The notes beneath the pieces are model-generated. The model was not told where the DNA came from, did no database searches, and saw nothing but the letters and a program-made list of their open reading frames with translations. Position numbers and translations under genes: made by a program. Of a DNA stretch of 64,000 nucleotides, positions 10,051 through 22,111 are shown in pieces. This DNA comes from Cornus controversa (taxonomy: Eukaryota; Streptophyta; Magnoliopsida; Cornales; Cornaceae), in NCBI GenBank assembly GCA_026545225.1, contig CM048849.1, positions 53,886,836-53,950,835 on the forward strand, written 5' to 3'. Position 1 is the first letter of the stretch. Each line of letters opens with the position of its first letter.

Positions 10051-10937
10051 TGTAGTAACCTTTGTGGACGGGTGTGAGTGAGCGGGTGCAAAGATAGACA
10101 CTGGACTGAGCTACCACACTGACATGGTACAGGGTGCTCAATCCCACATCGCCTGGGTGTGAAAAATGGGATATGTTTATATGTAGTATGTTCTTTTCAA
10201 ATGGTATGAGGCCTTTTGGGGTAAAACCCAAGAGTAAAACTGTGCGGGCTTAGGCCCAAAGCGAACAATATCATACCATGTGTTGGAGCGGGGTATTACA
10301 GTTGGTATCCAAGTCTGAATCCAGTCGGAAGTGTGCCGACAAGGTCGTCGGGTCTTGTAGGGGGTGAATTGTAGTAACCCTTGTGGACGGGTGTGAGTGG
10401 GCGGGTGCGAAGACAGACAATGGGCTGAGCTACCACACTGACAGGGTACAGGATGCTCAATCCCATATCGCTTGGGTGTGAAAAAGGGGATGTGCTTATA
10501 TGTAGTATGTTCTCTTCAAATAGTATAAGGCCTTTTGGGGTAAAACCCAAGAGTAAAACCGTGCGGGCTTAGGCTCAAAGTGAACAATATCATACCATGT
10601 GTTGGAGCGGGGTATTACAGTTGGTATCAGAGCCTAAACCCAGTCGAAAGTGTGCCGACGAGGACGTCGGGTCTCGTAGGGGGTGAATTGTAGTAACCCT
10701 TGTGGACGGGTGTCAGTGGGCAGGTGCAAAGACAGACACTGGACTAAGCTACCACACTGACAGGATACAGGGTGCTCAATCCCACATCGCCTGGGTGTGG
10801 AAAAGGGGACGTGCTTATATGTAGTATGTTCTCTTCAAATGGTATGAAGCCTTTTGGGGTAAAACCCAAGAGTAAAATCGTGCGGGCTTAGGCCCAAGTG
10901 GATAATATCATACCATGTGTTGGAGCGGGGTATTACA
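10051..10937 (+). mobile_element. Tandem TRIM array: three LTRs with two short internal domains
   Basis: Three LTRs lie at 10051-10300, 10370-10619 and 10689-10937, each 249-250 bp. They begin TGTAGTAACC and end GGTATTACA. Between them are 69-bp internal domains. Each contains a tRNA-Met primer binding site (TTGGTATCAGAGCC in the second) and a purine tract (GTAGGGGGTGAATTG) next to the following LTR. These are all the parts a terminal-repeat retrotransposon in miniature needs. No protein is encoded; reading frames here are by-products. The LTR contains CAATCCCACATCGC, a motif common in plant LTRs. Confidence 0.8.
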
Positions 10938-11205
10938 TTAGGTTTCCATGATAGGAAGGGAGACTTAGGTATTTTATTTGTAGAGAAGCCGCCCCCCTGT
11001 TGTTGTTATAAATAAGGGTTTCATAACCTTTATTCAACCATATCGAAGAACAACTCTCAGAAAGAGGGTAGAGCTCTCTAAGGATCTCTTGCGGAAAGTC
11101 AAAGGTATTTTACAGTTTAATCTTCATTTAAGTATATCAATTAAAATATTCTCTTTAATTAATATTCTTGATTTCTATTAGTTGAGTATGGATTAATTTC
11201 CAACA
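10938..11205 (+). repeat. Truncated right LTR of the Copia element
   Basis: It matches the last 268 bp of the LTR at 8473-8948 with scattered differences, starting at TAGGTTTCCATGATAGGAAG and ending CCAACA. The missing first part was replaced by the TRIM array. The differences between the two LTRs mean the insertion is not recent. Confidence 0.8.
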
Positions 11206-11292
11206 TATTGGCCATCCTTCAATTAAAGCTCATTTGTGAAGTGAAGAAATAAAATTGGCTTATGTAGTATATAACACTCCTAGTCTGTCTCG

Positions 11293-11327
<35 letters not shown>

Positions 11328-11447
11328 TGTTTGGAGTTAATTGCAAGAAATTCTCTAGTAATATATATACATTTTTTTACAATTCTCCCACAGAAATAAA
11401 ATTGGCTTATATAACATATAGCACTCCTAGTCTTTCTCTCTTGCTTG

Positions 11448-11449
<2 letters not shown>

Positions 11450-11497
<48 letters not shown>
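11450..11497. repeat. TA dinucleotide microsatellite
   Basis: About 24 TA units without interruption, the longest in this part of the window. A related, shorter TA tract lies upstream at 11293-11325 within a duplicated context. Confidence 0.9.
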
Positions 11498-11500
<3 letters not shown>

Positions 11501-11592
11501 CAATTCTCTCCCCCCTCCCTATATAGTAGAGAATATATATATTAGAGTTACTTGCAAGAAATTCTCTAGTAATATATATACATTTTACAATT

Positions 11593-11632
11593 CCCCCCCC
11601 CCCCAACACCCACCCCCATCGCTCCCCCCCCC

Positions 11633-11663
<31 letters not shown>
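11593..11663. repeat. Poly-C tract followed by CA repeat
   Basis: A run of 12 C at 11593-11604 is followed by CCACCCCCATCGCT, a run of about 26 C at 11624-11649 and then a CA microsatellite. Such long C runs are unusual in AT-rich plant DNA. They are hard to sequence, so the exact length may be uncertain. Confidence 0.85.
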
Positions 11664-14607
11664 AAAAGTTGTTGCAGAATACTTCCTTACAGTGGAGGGG
11701 AAGTTGTAATATTTTCAATAATTTAAGAGGAGCAACTTGCAAAAACTTGTATAGTAATTTACTCAAAAAAAAAAAAAAGTTTTAACAAAGGGTACCAAAA
11801 AAAAAAGGAAGAAAAGAATTGGTTTTCTCCTTACTTTTATATATATGTATGTATATATATACATTAATTTGACCATTATTTCAATAAAAATCTTTTATAT
11901 TGTCTAATATTTCATTGTTCAAATATACTATATATATGTGTGTGTATAGTATATATGACACATTAGCTGTACAAAAAAATTGCTCAAGTGACGGGCCTTA
12001 AACTTAATAAAAGATAAATAGTAACCACATCAACAACCATCAAACATTTTTCTAATTACTTGGGTCGGTTACATGAATCTTATATTTTCACTATTCTCTA
12101 TTTAAGGCCATATCATCAGTCAATTCACATGCTATCATATCTTTTCTTACTAACTCTACACATTAGTTTTGCCCTTCCTCTTCCCTCTTGATGTGGATTA
12201 TCTCATTTTTCGTGACTTAAAGGTTTTCCTTACACATGTTTAAACCATCTTAACTGATTTTTTTTTCCACTTTATCTCCAATTACTGTTACTCAAACTAT
12301 CTCCTGAATGTGATAATTTCTAATTTTATCATTTCTGGTCTTATCATACATCTATCTCAACATTTACATTTCTGGCATAAAAGATCCCTCCAAACTCATC
12401 ATCAACGCCACCCCCCCTTTTTTTTTTTTTCCTAAAAGGCCCTTGCCGGATGTTTTCTGTCCTTTTTGTCAGTTTCTTCATCATTGACATTCGAATTCTT
12501 TTCAATTGGTGGCCACGGTTGTGGTGGAGAACGGTGGGTTGTTGTAGAATGGTAATTAGGACATCAATTTTAAGTGGTCACTAATTGATAATTATTTTTT
12601 TAGATTTAGTTACTACTTATTTTTTCTTAATTTGAAAATCACTTTATAACAAATATTTTCAATTTTAGTCACCAAAATTTAATTTTTACTGTTACGAGAA
12701 CACAAAAACAAATAAGGTGAATAGTAGTAAAAATAAAGTTACATAAAAGGAAAGAGAAGAACCCGGTAATCATAAGTTTATAACACTTCCAACGGAAAGA
12801 TAGAATATATAGTATGTACAAGAGAAGATCCGATATCATTGAAGGAGAGATCTATATATATGCAGTATGAAATGCACTACAATATTAGTTCCATCGCAAT
12901 CAACTGATAAAGATAGAGAGATGATCAGTAGCAAGGCATATGTGGATATCACCTATCTATCGAGATGTTCATAATATATATGAATTTTGTTTTTTTAAAT
13001 GAAAATAAAATGAGAAAACTCCCGAGCCTTTGATGAGTAATATGAGCTCTGAGCTCTTTCTCAAAGAAAAGATGAGTATTTTGAGTTGTACATGATTAAG
13101 TTAACGCTATAATTTTTTTAAAGTAGAAATTAAAAATTATTTATTATCATTTTTGTTAAAAAACAGAATACGTTTGGTAACAATATTTGTCGTCAATTTT
13201 TTAATATTTCTATAGTACCCATAAAAATGAAAAATTAGAATTGATAACTTTGTTTTGAAATTTTCAACTTTTGTTTAACTGATTGTCAATTTTTTAACAT
13301 TAGTTTTTTTTTTTTTTTGGAAGAAACGCGTTTGTTACGTACCAAACGTGTTTCTTGCCATAACTTTTCATTTTTTGAAAATGTTTACGAAAAACAGAAA
13401 AATGATGAAGTTACCAGACAAGTCCTAGTATGTGCGAGTTGCTTACATAACAAAGAGAAAAAATAAAAATAGAGAGAGAAGAGGGCTTAGAAGGGTCACA
13501 CATAGTGATGTTGCATCAATGTAACGTTTGAGGTATATCTAGTCTTCAGAAATTAATATGAACCCCGGCGGGAAGCATTTTTCACATGGTTCTGTCAATC
13601 TAACATATATGCGTCATAAAAGTAGTTACCATCATATTATTTTTGAAAATTTTGACAACATCTAATATCACATAACAGTGACCTTTCATGAAAACCAATT
13701 GATAGAAATAATAAAAATAAATAAAATCTGAGTCTGAAACTTGGTGGTAAAAACTAGTACTGTAATTAAGTGCTTTCCACCATATATCCAAGTGCACGCT
13801 CGACAAGACCAAACGTACGTTTCTTTCGCATTATCATGGATAGATCACTACCTTCCACTCAACTGTAACTTATCGGTACATTATCTTATGCAAAGTTGGA
13901 AACTCAATCTCTCTCTCTTTCTTTCTATATATATATATATGTATACGTCACGTGTGTGTATAATTGTGTATAATATACATATCTATATAAGTATCTCGAA
14001 CCAGAAAATTAAGTGTGAGCTAGTAGTTGGTCACTAACCGTTTAATTTCCAACATCTACAAGAATACAAGTGAATGGTGTTATAAGTTGTACGTACCTTG
14101 GTACGAGCTCATATATATATATATGCTGGATCGATCAAGTCAAGTTAAGAGCACTTATTTCCAATATATATATATATATATATGATGGATCGATCAAGTT
14201 AAGAGCACTTATTTCCAATATTACAAGTCGGTGCACAAGGTGTAAGATACAAACTTGTACGTAGTTGACATCCCAATCGTCTAGATAGGGTTTGCTAGAA
14301 CCATATATACCCATTTGAACAAAAAGTGATCAGACATGAAGTACCATCATGCATGTAGTGACTGATCTAGTGATCAAACAAAGTCAAAAACTAATCAACG
14401 AGGTGGTTGGCGTTGTCAAACTTGTTGAAGATATTTATTTGAACAACTTTCAGACGTGGAATGGCAATTTCGATCAGGTGGACAATATTGATTTTATATA
14501 TATATATAATTTTAATCTTTTCATCTATATATCACCAGGTAGTACATGCGCGCATATATAGTTGAACTTTAATCTCCTGCCCTATACGAGTTATATGCCC
14601 TTTCTTA

Positions 14608-15065
14608 GAGCATCCACTATGGGATCTCTAAATTTGGTTCTTCAAATTTGAATTTTAGTTATCCATCTCATCATTTTAACTAGTCACATTATCACGTCAG
14701 GATCTCTAAATTTTGACTTCAGAACAGGTTCTCCAGATTTGAATTTTAGCCAGCCATCTCAACATTTTAGCTAGTCATACCAGGATCTCTAAATTTTGAC
14801 TCCACTACAGGTTCTCCAGATTTTTACTACCCACACAATTAAATAATCTTACACAATTAAATTAATATAAAATTTTATATATATACATATATATGTTAAA
14901 ATTTTTAATACTTTTTTAACTTAAAAAATTCATAATTTTTTCGTTTTAAGTCAAAAAATAGTCAAAGTGGTACTCAAATTAAACTCTAGAAATTATCTTT
15001 TTAACAGAATTAGTTTCATTAAAAAATTCAATTTGTAGTGAAAGTTATTAAGATTTAAGTGAATA

Positions 15066-15105
<40 letters not shown>

Positions 15106-15291
15106 GGCACGGATTACGAAAAACAAAAAAAACTAATAAACTAAACTTTGGTTCGCTCAGTGCTTCGCTCGAGTAAGCGAAGCACATAGCTAACCGGATA
15201 TGGGGCCCACCATTTTTAGCCAATGCATTGTAGATGAATAGTTAACTTTGGTTCGCCAAACATGCCTTTAGCTATCCCGTTGCTGATGGCC
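14608..15291. mobile_element. PIF/Harbinger-type MITE related to 3036-4409
   Basis: The left end GAGCATCCACTATGGGATC and the reverse-complemented right end GGCCATCAGCAACGGGATAG are imperfect inverted repeats. They are flanked by TTA at 14605-14607 and 15292-15294. The interior shares long blocks with the unit repeated at 3036-4013, for example CACACAATTAAATAATCTT and GTGGTACTCAAATTAAA. A local duplication inside repeats the GAATTTTAGCCAGCCATCTC block. No transposase is encoded; the Harbinger copy at 4413-8190 is a related autonomous type. Confidence 0.7.
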
Positions 15292-15294
15292 TTA

Positions 15295-15600
15295 TCGATT
15301 AAAACTTTTGGCTAGATTTCATTGACGCTATGTGAGATTTGAGGTATTGTCATGCGATTATAATTTTGTGTAGTTTTGTCACCGACATATCCTAAGATTT
15401 GTGCCGTATATTACATACATTCTCTTTTATCAAAAGTAGGCAGTCTCAGATCATTTTTTGATGGTGAAAAGACCATGCTACCCTTTGACTTTTGACTTAA
15501 TCTTTTTGAATATTAAAATTACCTATTTAACCCTGCCTAATAGACCAAAATACTCCCAATCATGCCCTATTATTACATACTCATTTGACTGTTATTACAT

Positions 15601-15633
<33 letters not shown>

Positions 15634-15782
15634 TTATACTTATATATATATACACATATATTTATACTTATATAGAGAAGGGGAGAAAACCACCACTGCC
15701 ACCAACCACCACCACCACAGGTAGCAAAAACAGTCACCACCACCACCATCAATTCTTTGTACACACACACACACAGACAGAC
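15295..15782. other. Intergenic, TA and CCA/CA low-complexity DNA
   Basis: Unique AT-rich sequence passes into TA microsatellites (15600-15672), then a CCA-rich block (15690-15750) and a CA/CAGA repeat ending at the TRIM insertion. No gene is supported. Confidence 0.5.
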
Positions 15783-16573
15783 TGTAGTAACCCTTGTGGA
15801 CGGGTGTGAGTGGGCGGGTGCGTAGACAGACACTGGGCGAGCTACCACACTGACAGGGTACAAGGTGCTCAATCCCACATCGCCTGGGTGTGAAAAAGAG
15901 GATGTGCTTATATGTAATATGTTCTCTTCAAATGGTACGAGGCTTTTTGGGATAAAATTCAAGAGCAAAACCGTGCAGGCTGAGGCCCAAAGCGGACAAT
16001 ATCATACCATGTGTTGAAGCGGGGTAGGGTGTGAGTGGGCGAGTGCGTAGATAGACACTGGGTTGAGCTACCACACTGACAGGGTACAAGGTGCTCAATC
16101 CCACATCGCCTGGGTGTGGAAAAGAGGATGTGCTTATATGTAGTATGTTCTTTTCAAATGGTATGAGGTCTTTTGGGGTAAAATCCAAGAGCAAAATTGT
16201 GCGGGCTGAGGCTCAAAGCGGACAATATCATACCATGTGTTGAAGCAGGGTATTACAGTTGGTATCAGAGTCTGAACCCAGCCGGAAGTGTGCCGACGAG
16301 GGCGTCGGGCCTCGTAGGAGGGTGAATTGTAGTAACCCTTGTGGACGGGTGTGAGTGGGCGGGTGCGTAGACAGACACTGGGCTGAGCTACCATACTGAC
16401 AGGGTACAAGGTGCTCAATCACACATCGCCTGGCCTGGGTGTAGAAAAGGGGATGTGTTTATATGTAGTATGTTCTCTTCAAATGGTATGAGGCCTTTTG
16501 GGGTAAAACCCAAGAGCAAAACCGTGCGGGCTGAGGGACAATATCATACCATGTGTTGGAGCGGGGTATTACA
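15783..16573 (+). mobile_element. TRIM array inserted in a CA-rich microsatellite
   Basis: The element is flanked by CAGAC at 15778-15782 and CAGAC at 16574-16578, a perfect 5-bp duplication. The first LTR starts at 15783 and runs to about 16026. It fuses directly to a second LTR that lacks its first bases (about 16027-16257). A 70-bp internal domain follows (16258-16327), with primer binding site TTGGTATCAGAGTC and a purine tract. A complete 246-bp LTR closes the element (16328-16573). It is the same family as the array at 10051-10937. The fused LTRs show recombination after insertion. Confidence 0.8.
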
Positions 16574-16578
16574 CAGAC

Positions 16579-17185
16579 ACAGACACACACACACACACAC
16601 ACACAAACACATTATATATGTGTATCCACCACCCAAAATAGCAACGCCACCACCACCACCCCAACCATCCCAACCCCAAGTCTGGCGGCGCCACCACAAC
16701 CACCATTAATTTCTCTGTATAAACGTATATATATATATATAGACACACACACACACAAACACACAACCGCTGCCACCAACCACAACCATAATCGTCACCA
16801 CCATCAGCTATGACCACCATTACTAGTTAACCACAACCACCAAAATTTTTTCCAGATCAATCAAAACCCCTAATCTATTCACCATCCAAACAACCAAACA
16901 AAACCCAAATCCACCACCCAAACAACCAGTCAAAACCCAATCCTATCACCGCAAAACCCATCTATTTTGAATCGTTAACAGTCCAAAACAAAATCAAAAA
17001 TCCAATCCCATCACCGTGAATGCCGAAGTTTTCTCTTGCCGCTGCTAGGAAATTTTTTGATCCCAATTTGATATTTTTGTTTACAGGTGTAGAGAGAGAA
17101 AAATAGGTGGTGGTGTTATTGTGGTGGTGGTGTCGATTGGGGTTGTAGGGGTGGTGTTGATTGTGGTTAACACTGGTGGTGGTGT

Positions 17186-17219
<34 letters not shown>

Positions 17220-17664
17220 ATGTCTCTGTTTACAGGTGTAGAGAGAGAAAAATAGGTCCCAAGGCTCCATTTGTAGATGTCGGTTTCGAAGATGGTATTG
17301 GTTGGGTGGAACTGAAACCTAGGTGCGAGTGATGTCGTCGGCGTGGGTTAGGATTGTGGTGGTGGTGGTGGTGTTGACAGCAAGTCTTCAAGGGGATTGT
17401 GGTGTCGTCGGTGTGGGTGGGTTAGGATTGTGATGGTGGTGTTGACAGTGGGGTCTTTAAAGGGGATTGTGGTGCCGTCGGTGTGGGTTGGGGTTGTGGT
17501 GGTGGTGTTAACAGTGGTGGTGTCGATTGTGGTTGACAGTGATGGCAGTGTACAATATATATATATATATATATATTATAGTATACACAAAATGAGTTGG
17601 GTAATAATCATAGGCTTTTTGGTCTTTTTGCAATTTTTATATTAAAAATTAATTCAATAATAAA
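16579..17664. repeat. Low-complexity CA, CCA and GGT tracts
   Basis: This stretch consists of CA microsatellites, CCA-rich blocks (16630-16960), GGT-rich blocks (17100-17550) and TA tracts (17189-17218, 17554-17577). A TTACAGGTGTAGAGAGAGAA segment recurs at about 17082 and 17230. A GTGTGGGT-GGTTAGGATTGTG block recurs three times between 17330 and 17500. Long open frames here come from the skewed composition and are not genes. Confidence 0.7.
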
Positions 17665-18541
17665 GGGTAATATAGCTCTAGTGATGGATGAACTGACAAG
17701 ACACATTCAAGATGATAGTCTGTGGTGTATGCTGTTTGCCGATGATATTGTTTTGGTTGATGAGACTAGAGAATGAGTTAATGCCAAATTGGAGATTTGG
17801 AGAGAAGCTTTAGAACTTAAAGGGTTTAAGATAAGTCAAAATAAAACTGAATATATGGAGTGTAAATTGAGTAAATTTAGAAGGACAAATGAGGATGTAG
17901 TGAGGATTGAGAATCAAGAGGTTAAAAAAAGTGAACATTTTCACTATTTAGGCTCAATTATTCAAAATGAGAGAGAAATTAGAGATGACGTTAATAATAA
18001 AATAAAGGCAGGATGCGTTAAATGGAGGGGTGCATCTAGTATATTGTGTGATAGACGTATCCCCTTACGATTGAAAGGAGAATTTTATCGAACAAATATT
18101 AGACTAGCCATATTTTATGGTAACGAATATTGGGCAATTAGGCAACAACATCTGCATAAAGTGAGTGTTGCAGAAATGCGAATGTTGAGATGGATGTGAT
18201 GGAAGACTAGAAATGATATAATTAGAAATGAACACATTCGGGAGATGGTTGGAATAACACCAATTAGAGATAAAAATGAGAGATAATCGGTTAAGATGGT
18301 TTGGACATGTGTAAAGAAGACCCTTAACTGCACCGGTCAGGAAAAATGACATAGTCCAAATTGAGGGCAATGCTAGGGGAAGAGGAAGACCAAAAGCTAA
18401 CATGGGTAGAGTTAGTAAAAAAAGATATGGTAATATGTGGATTAACTGAGGAGATAACCTTAAATAGAGCGGAATGGAAACATTAGATTCATGTAGCCGA
18501 CCCCAAGTAATTGAAAAAATGTTTGATTGTTGTTGTTATTG
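17665..18541 (+). pseudogene. RTE-type LINE fragment (3' part of reverse transcriptase)
   Basis: The frame carries MDELTRHIQDDSLWCMLF, running straight into the catalytic FADD (17735-17746) and IVLVDET. A TGA follows shortly after. Reading continues through a frame with HFHYLGSIIQ, the conserved block downstream of the catalytic core, to about 18197, where another TGA appears. The tail holds GCTAGGGGAAGAGGAAGACC and a CCGACCCCAAGTAATTG-like 3' end, then TTGTTGTTGTTATT, the short tail repeat of plant RTE elements. The 5' part is missing, as usual for LINE copies. It is not functional. Confidence 0.8.
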
Positions 18542-18718
18542 TAATAAGGGGTAATACAGTCATTTCACACATTTTTTAAATGAAAAAATTGACAAGGGGT
18601 GTTGGTGACAAAATTGCACAAAATTGTAACTGAACGATAATACCTCAACCTTAGGGTGTCAGTAAAGTTCACCCTAAACATTTCTAATCCTTTGAATTTC
18701 AGACATATATATTTATAC

Positions 18719-18730
<12 letters not shown>

Positions 18731-18763
<33 letters not shown>
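18731..18763. repeat. TA dinucleotide microsatellite
   Basis: An uninterrupted TA run of about 16 units, preceded by shorter TA/CA blocks from 18705. No gene is nearby. Confidence 0.85.
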
Positions 18764-18767
<4 letters not shown>

Positions 18768-18895
18768 GTGTTATCCATGCAAGTTTGTGTATTTTTCATT
18801 TATTTCTTTTTGTACTTGAAAAAGATATTCTTGGTTTAAGCAAAGGACAATACTACCATCTTTTATAACTCTTGAAGGGTAAAGATTTAAAAGCT

Positions 18896-19690
18896 GAGAA
18901 GCACAGACACGGACACATGTACGATATGACACGGACACAACGACACGACAAATTTAAAAAAATAAGACACGGACACGGCGGGAATACGGTTATGAAATAA
19001 TAATATATTAATATATATTCAACAAGTTAACCAATATTCACAATATAATAAATCTAACAATAAAAAAAATAAATTACACAAATACTTCAATTTATTATCA
19101 AGCAATTAATGTATTTTCAAAAGGAGTGTTTTCATTGTATTCAAACCCACTACTAGTACCTTGTATGTTACTCATTTTTGTAATAACAAACAAATAAATT
19201 TAAATACAAAATACCAAACAAAACGACATGGCTTATGTTAAATAAAGTTCTATTGATTTTTTTGTTTCTAAATTTATTATTTAGAAATTTTATCTAACTA
19301 TTTTTTTATTTTATAAAATACAATATTTATAAAGAAAATGATATAATAGTCCTATTAAATGATATATATGTCATTATAGTTTTTCCAGGAGGTCAAGATG
19401 TTAGCTTTTAGAAAATGAGGGACTTAAATTTTTAAAAAAATAGTTCAAAGGGGTCTTTTTGCAACTTTGAAAAAGTTCAAGGGTTTTTTTATATTTTTAA
19501 AAATTACAAAATATACCCCGCCGTGTCTCCCGTGTGTCCTATCCGTGTCCCTTACATGTCCTATTCGTGTCCTTGTCGTGTCCCCTGCATTTTCCAAAAA
19601 AAAATTCAAGACACTTTTGAAGAGTGTCCGACACGTGTTGAAAAAATATTCGAGTGTTCGACACAAATACAACACTATTATTTGAAGTTT
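18896..19690 (+). repeat. Dispersed repeat with GACACGGACAC-type ends
   Basis: The left part is rich in GACACGGACACG and has AAAATAAGACACGGACACGG followed by an AT-rich stretch (GAAATAATAATATATTAATA). The right part is rich in CGTGTCC and ends with TGTCCGACACGTGTTG and a related block. The left part matches, in reverse orientation, 55900-56020. The right part matches the sequence around 55560-55665. It is a non-coding dispersed element of unknown class; no target duplication was identified. Confidence 0.6.
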
Positions 19691-21215
19691 ATGTACATTC
19701 TATCTTAAAAGTTGGCTGGTTATTGACATATTGCTGAGGGTGTGTTAAAACCTCTTATTTTCCAAAAATGGACCCGAGTTTGAGCCCAATTGACAAGACA
19801 AAACGACTAAAAACTGTGTAGATAATATGCAGGCAAGTCCATCGTTAATTTTTCCCATATTTAAAGAGAAAAAGGCTTTGACTTTTTTTTGACTCCCGTA
19901 ACATTTAATAATTGTGATCAGTATAGTCGGGTTGGTATAAAATTTTGAAACATGTCAATCTCACACTTCCAGAAAGAAAGAAAGAAAGTACCCCTTGAAA
20001 AATTCAGTGGATAGTTTGGATTAGACAACCTGAAATGACCAGCACCACCTACATGCAAAAGCACTTCATATCTTAAATAAACTTATCATGTTCTCATTCA
20101 TGGCACTTCAGCAACAAATAAATTTAATTGATGATACTTTGATTTCGTATTCTAATTGACGATACCATGATATATGCAGCTAATTGATGGTGGATAAATG
20201 GTAGGATTTTAGCTAATGTATATGGTCCCATACATCCATCCATCCATATATATATATATATATAGGGAAACATGGCCTTGTGGTCCTTTAATCAACACAT
20301 TTTCTGAGACCAAATTTTTAATCTTACGCAAAATGTTCAAGTCAACTGATTAATGAATTAAAATATATATATATATATATAGTCAACTTTAGTTCCCTTA
20401 ATTCTTAAAGAACAGATTGAATAAAAATGAAGAAAATTATAATGCGCTGAACGTAGATGTATTGAAACAATTTTAATTGTGCGTGTACAACATGTGTCAT
20501 GAGTTTCACCACACATGTTAGTGCACATACAAATAAGATTCACATGATACATCAAGTGCATTGTAGTTCTCCTCGTAAAAATGTGAAATGCATTTTGTCT
20601 TGCCTAATTTTTTTTTTTTTTTTAACTTAAAGCGACACAATTAACAGCTACAACATACACAAGCACAAAAAAAAGTAATTAAAGAAGGGATTTAGGGTGA
20701 CAATCTCGATATGGAAGTTATGTGTGGAGTGGCTGGCAATATGTGATTGGATTCTGGAAGATATTCAAACTAAATTTATCTTTAGAAAACCCTAAAAGAG
20801 TAAGAGCCCATTTTGGCCATCTAGCCAATTAGGATATGTACACCATTACCAACCACTAATGAAGTGTGGACCATGACATGCCTCAATCCTCATCATACCA
20901 GATAGACCTTAGAAAACCTCATTTGTAACAGGCATCTATCTATAGCTGTGGCCACAATATTAGTAACATGACCTTGGATCCACGACAACGGAGAATTAAT
21001 ATCGATTGGTCTAAGTTGGTCCCAATGTCTATCGATCATTTCAATTTCAATTCCAATCTTTGCCAGGATAATACAAATAGGAACATGAAAATAATCAAAA
21101 TAAGATTTGTACTCGGAATAAGATAGCTTGACCTAAGGGCAATGCAAGGCACCAAATTTGCAACATTTCTTTTTCAAAAATATTAGTATGTCTTTCAACT
21201 TATAATTGGAAATGC

Positions 21216-21246
<31 letters not shown>

Positions 21247-22065
21247 CAAGTGATAGGCTGTTACATTGCTAATTGTCGGTGATATTATAAATGTGCTGTC
21301 GTGATGCATGCTACATCTTCTCCTTCTCCTTCTAGTTAATGCCGAACTTGGGTGATGGAGTGAATGTTCAATAAGAGACAATGAACAATTTTGAATCCAT
21401 GAAGTTAAGAAAAAATTGTAGGAAATTTTGATATATTATTGATACTTAATGAATGATCTCTCTCACTGCCGTACAAGTAAATCTAACGCTATATAAGGAA
21501 ACGAAACTAGCAGTACAAGAAATCTAAAAACTACCGATTATCAAAAATTAAAAGAATTTGAATCTATTTACACATCTAATAAAATTTCCGAAATATGTCA
21601 AAAATGAAAAAAAAAAAAAAGGAATTTGTCTAAAAGCATCATCTGCTGCTCACTTGTGCAAGTTAGGTCGTTTTCAATCAGACAAAATCTTTCTGGATCA
21701 AAACGAGCTCATCAAAATTGGACTGAAAATAGTGTCAGCCCTTACATTTAACTTCTGGCTGTCCAAACCATCCATATAATTAGCTTTAAACAACCAGTTC
21801 TACATCATTGGGTTCCCATGACAAGGTAGTAATGTTGCATTTTCCAAATGCTGTACGAATGCCTAGCGCATGGGGCCTTAAAGAAAAATGTGATGATATA
21901 GTAAAAAAATAAATAGGTTGATTGTTATCACGTACACACACAAAGACACACACACGTCTATATTGATCCAGGTGGGAATGACCCTAGTTTGGTTGTGCCA
22001 CTGACTTGCTAATCATAGCCTTAGATATTCCATTGATTCAGTTGGTAGAGCAGAAAGATTAAAGA

Positions 22066-22111
<46 letters not shown>

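Larger units (their letters stand above)
8473..11205 (+). mobile_element. Deleted Copia LTR retrotransposon carrying nested TRIM copies
   Basis: The element is bounded by TATTG at 8468-8472 and TATTG at 11206-11210, a perfect 5-bp target duplication. It begins TGTTGGAATATTTT and ends TTTCCAACA. The left LTR is complete (8473-8948) and is followed by a primer binding site (TTGGTATTAGAGTC). A leader stretch follows to 9655. The gag-pol interior is missing. Instead there are an inverted TRIM LTR, an inverted leader fragment and a TRIM array, then the last 268 bp of the right LTR (10938-11205). The same Copia family occurs, inverted, at 28776-33783. Confidence 0.8.
11211..14604. other. AT-rich intergenic DNA with microsatellites
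   Basis: No gene is supported. The stretch holds several TA microsatellites (11293-11325, 11450-11497, 13928-13940, 14162-14182), a poly-C tract, and a MITE-like segment near 13165-13425 with GTTTGGTAAC on one side and GTTACCAGAC on the other. A short segment recurs near 11330 and 11548 (TTGCAAGAAATTCTCTAGTA), which marks a local duplication of about 220 bp that includes the microsatellite. Confidence 0.5.

Noticed and set aside
10046..10550. Open frames on the minus strand in the TRIM array (also 15600-16422)
   Set aside because: They are the same translated LTR sequence repeated in each copy; TRIM elements encode no protein and the frames stop at LTR ends.
10051..10937. Cassandra-type TRIM with 5S rRNA in the LTR
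   Set aside because: The LTR lacks any recognisable 5S rRNA block, so it is a different TRIM family.
15585..15809. Tyr/Ile or His-rich frames around TA and CA microsatellites (also 11327-11766, 16455-16820)
   Set aside because: Simple-sequence translation only; the frames vanish outside the repeats.
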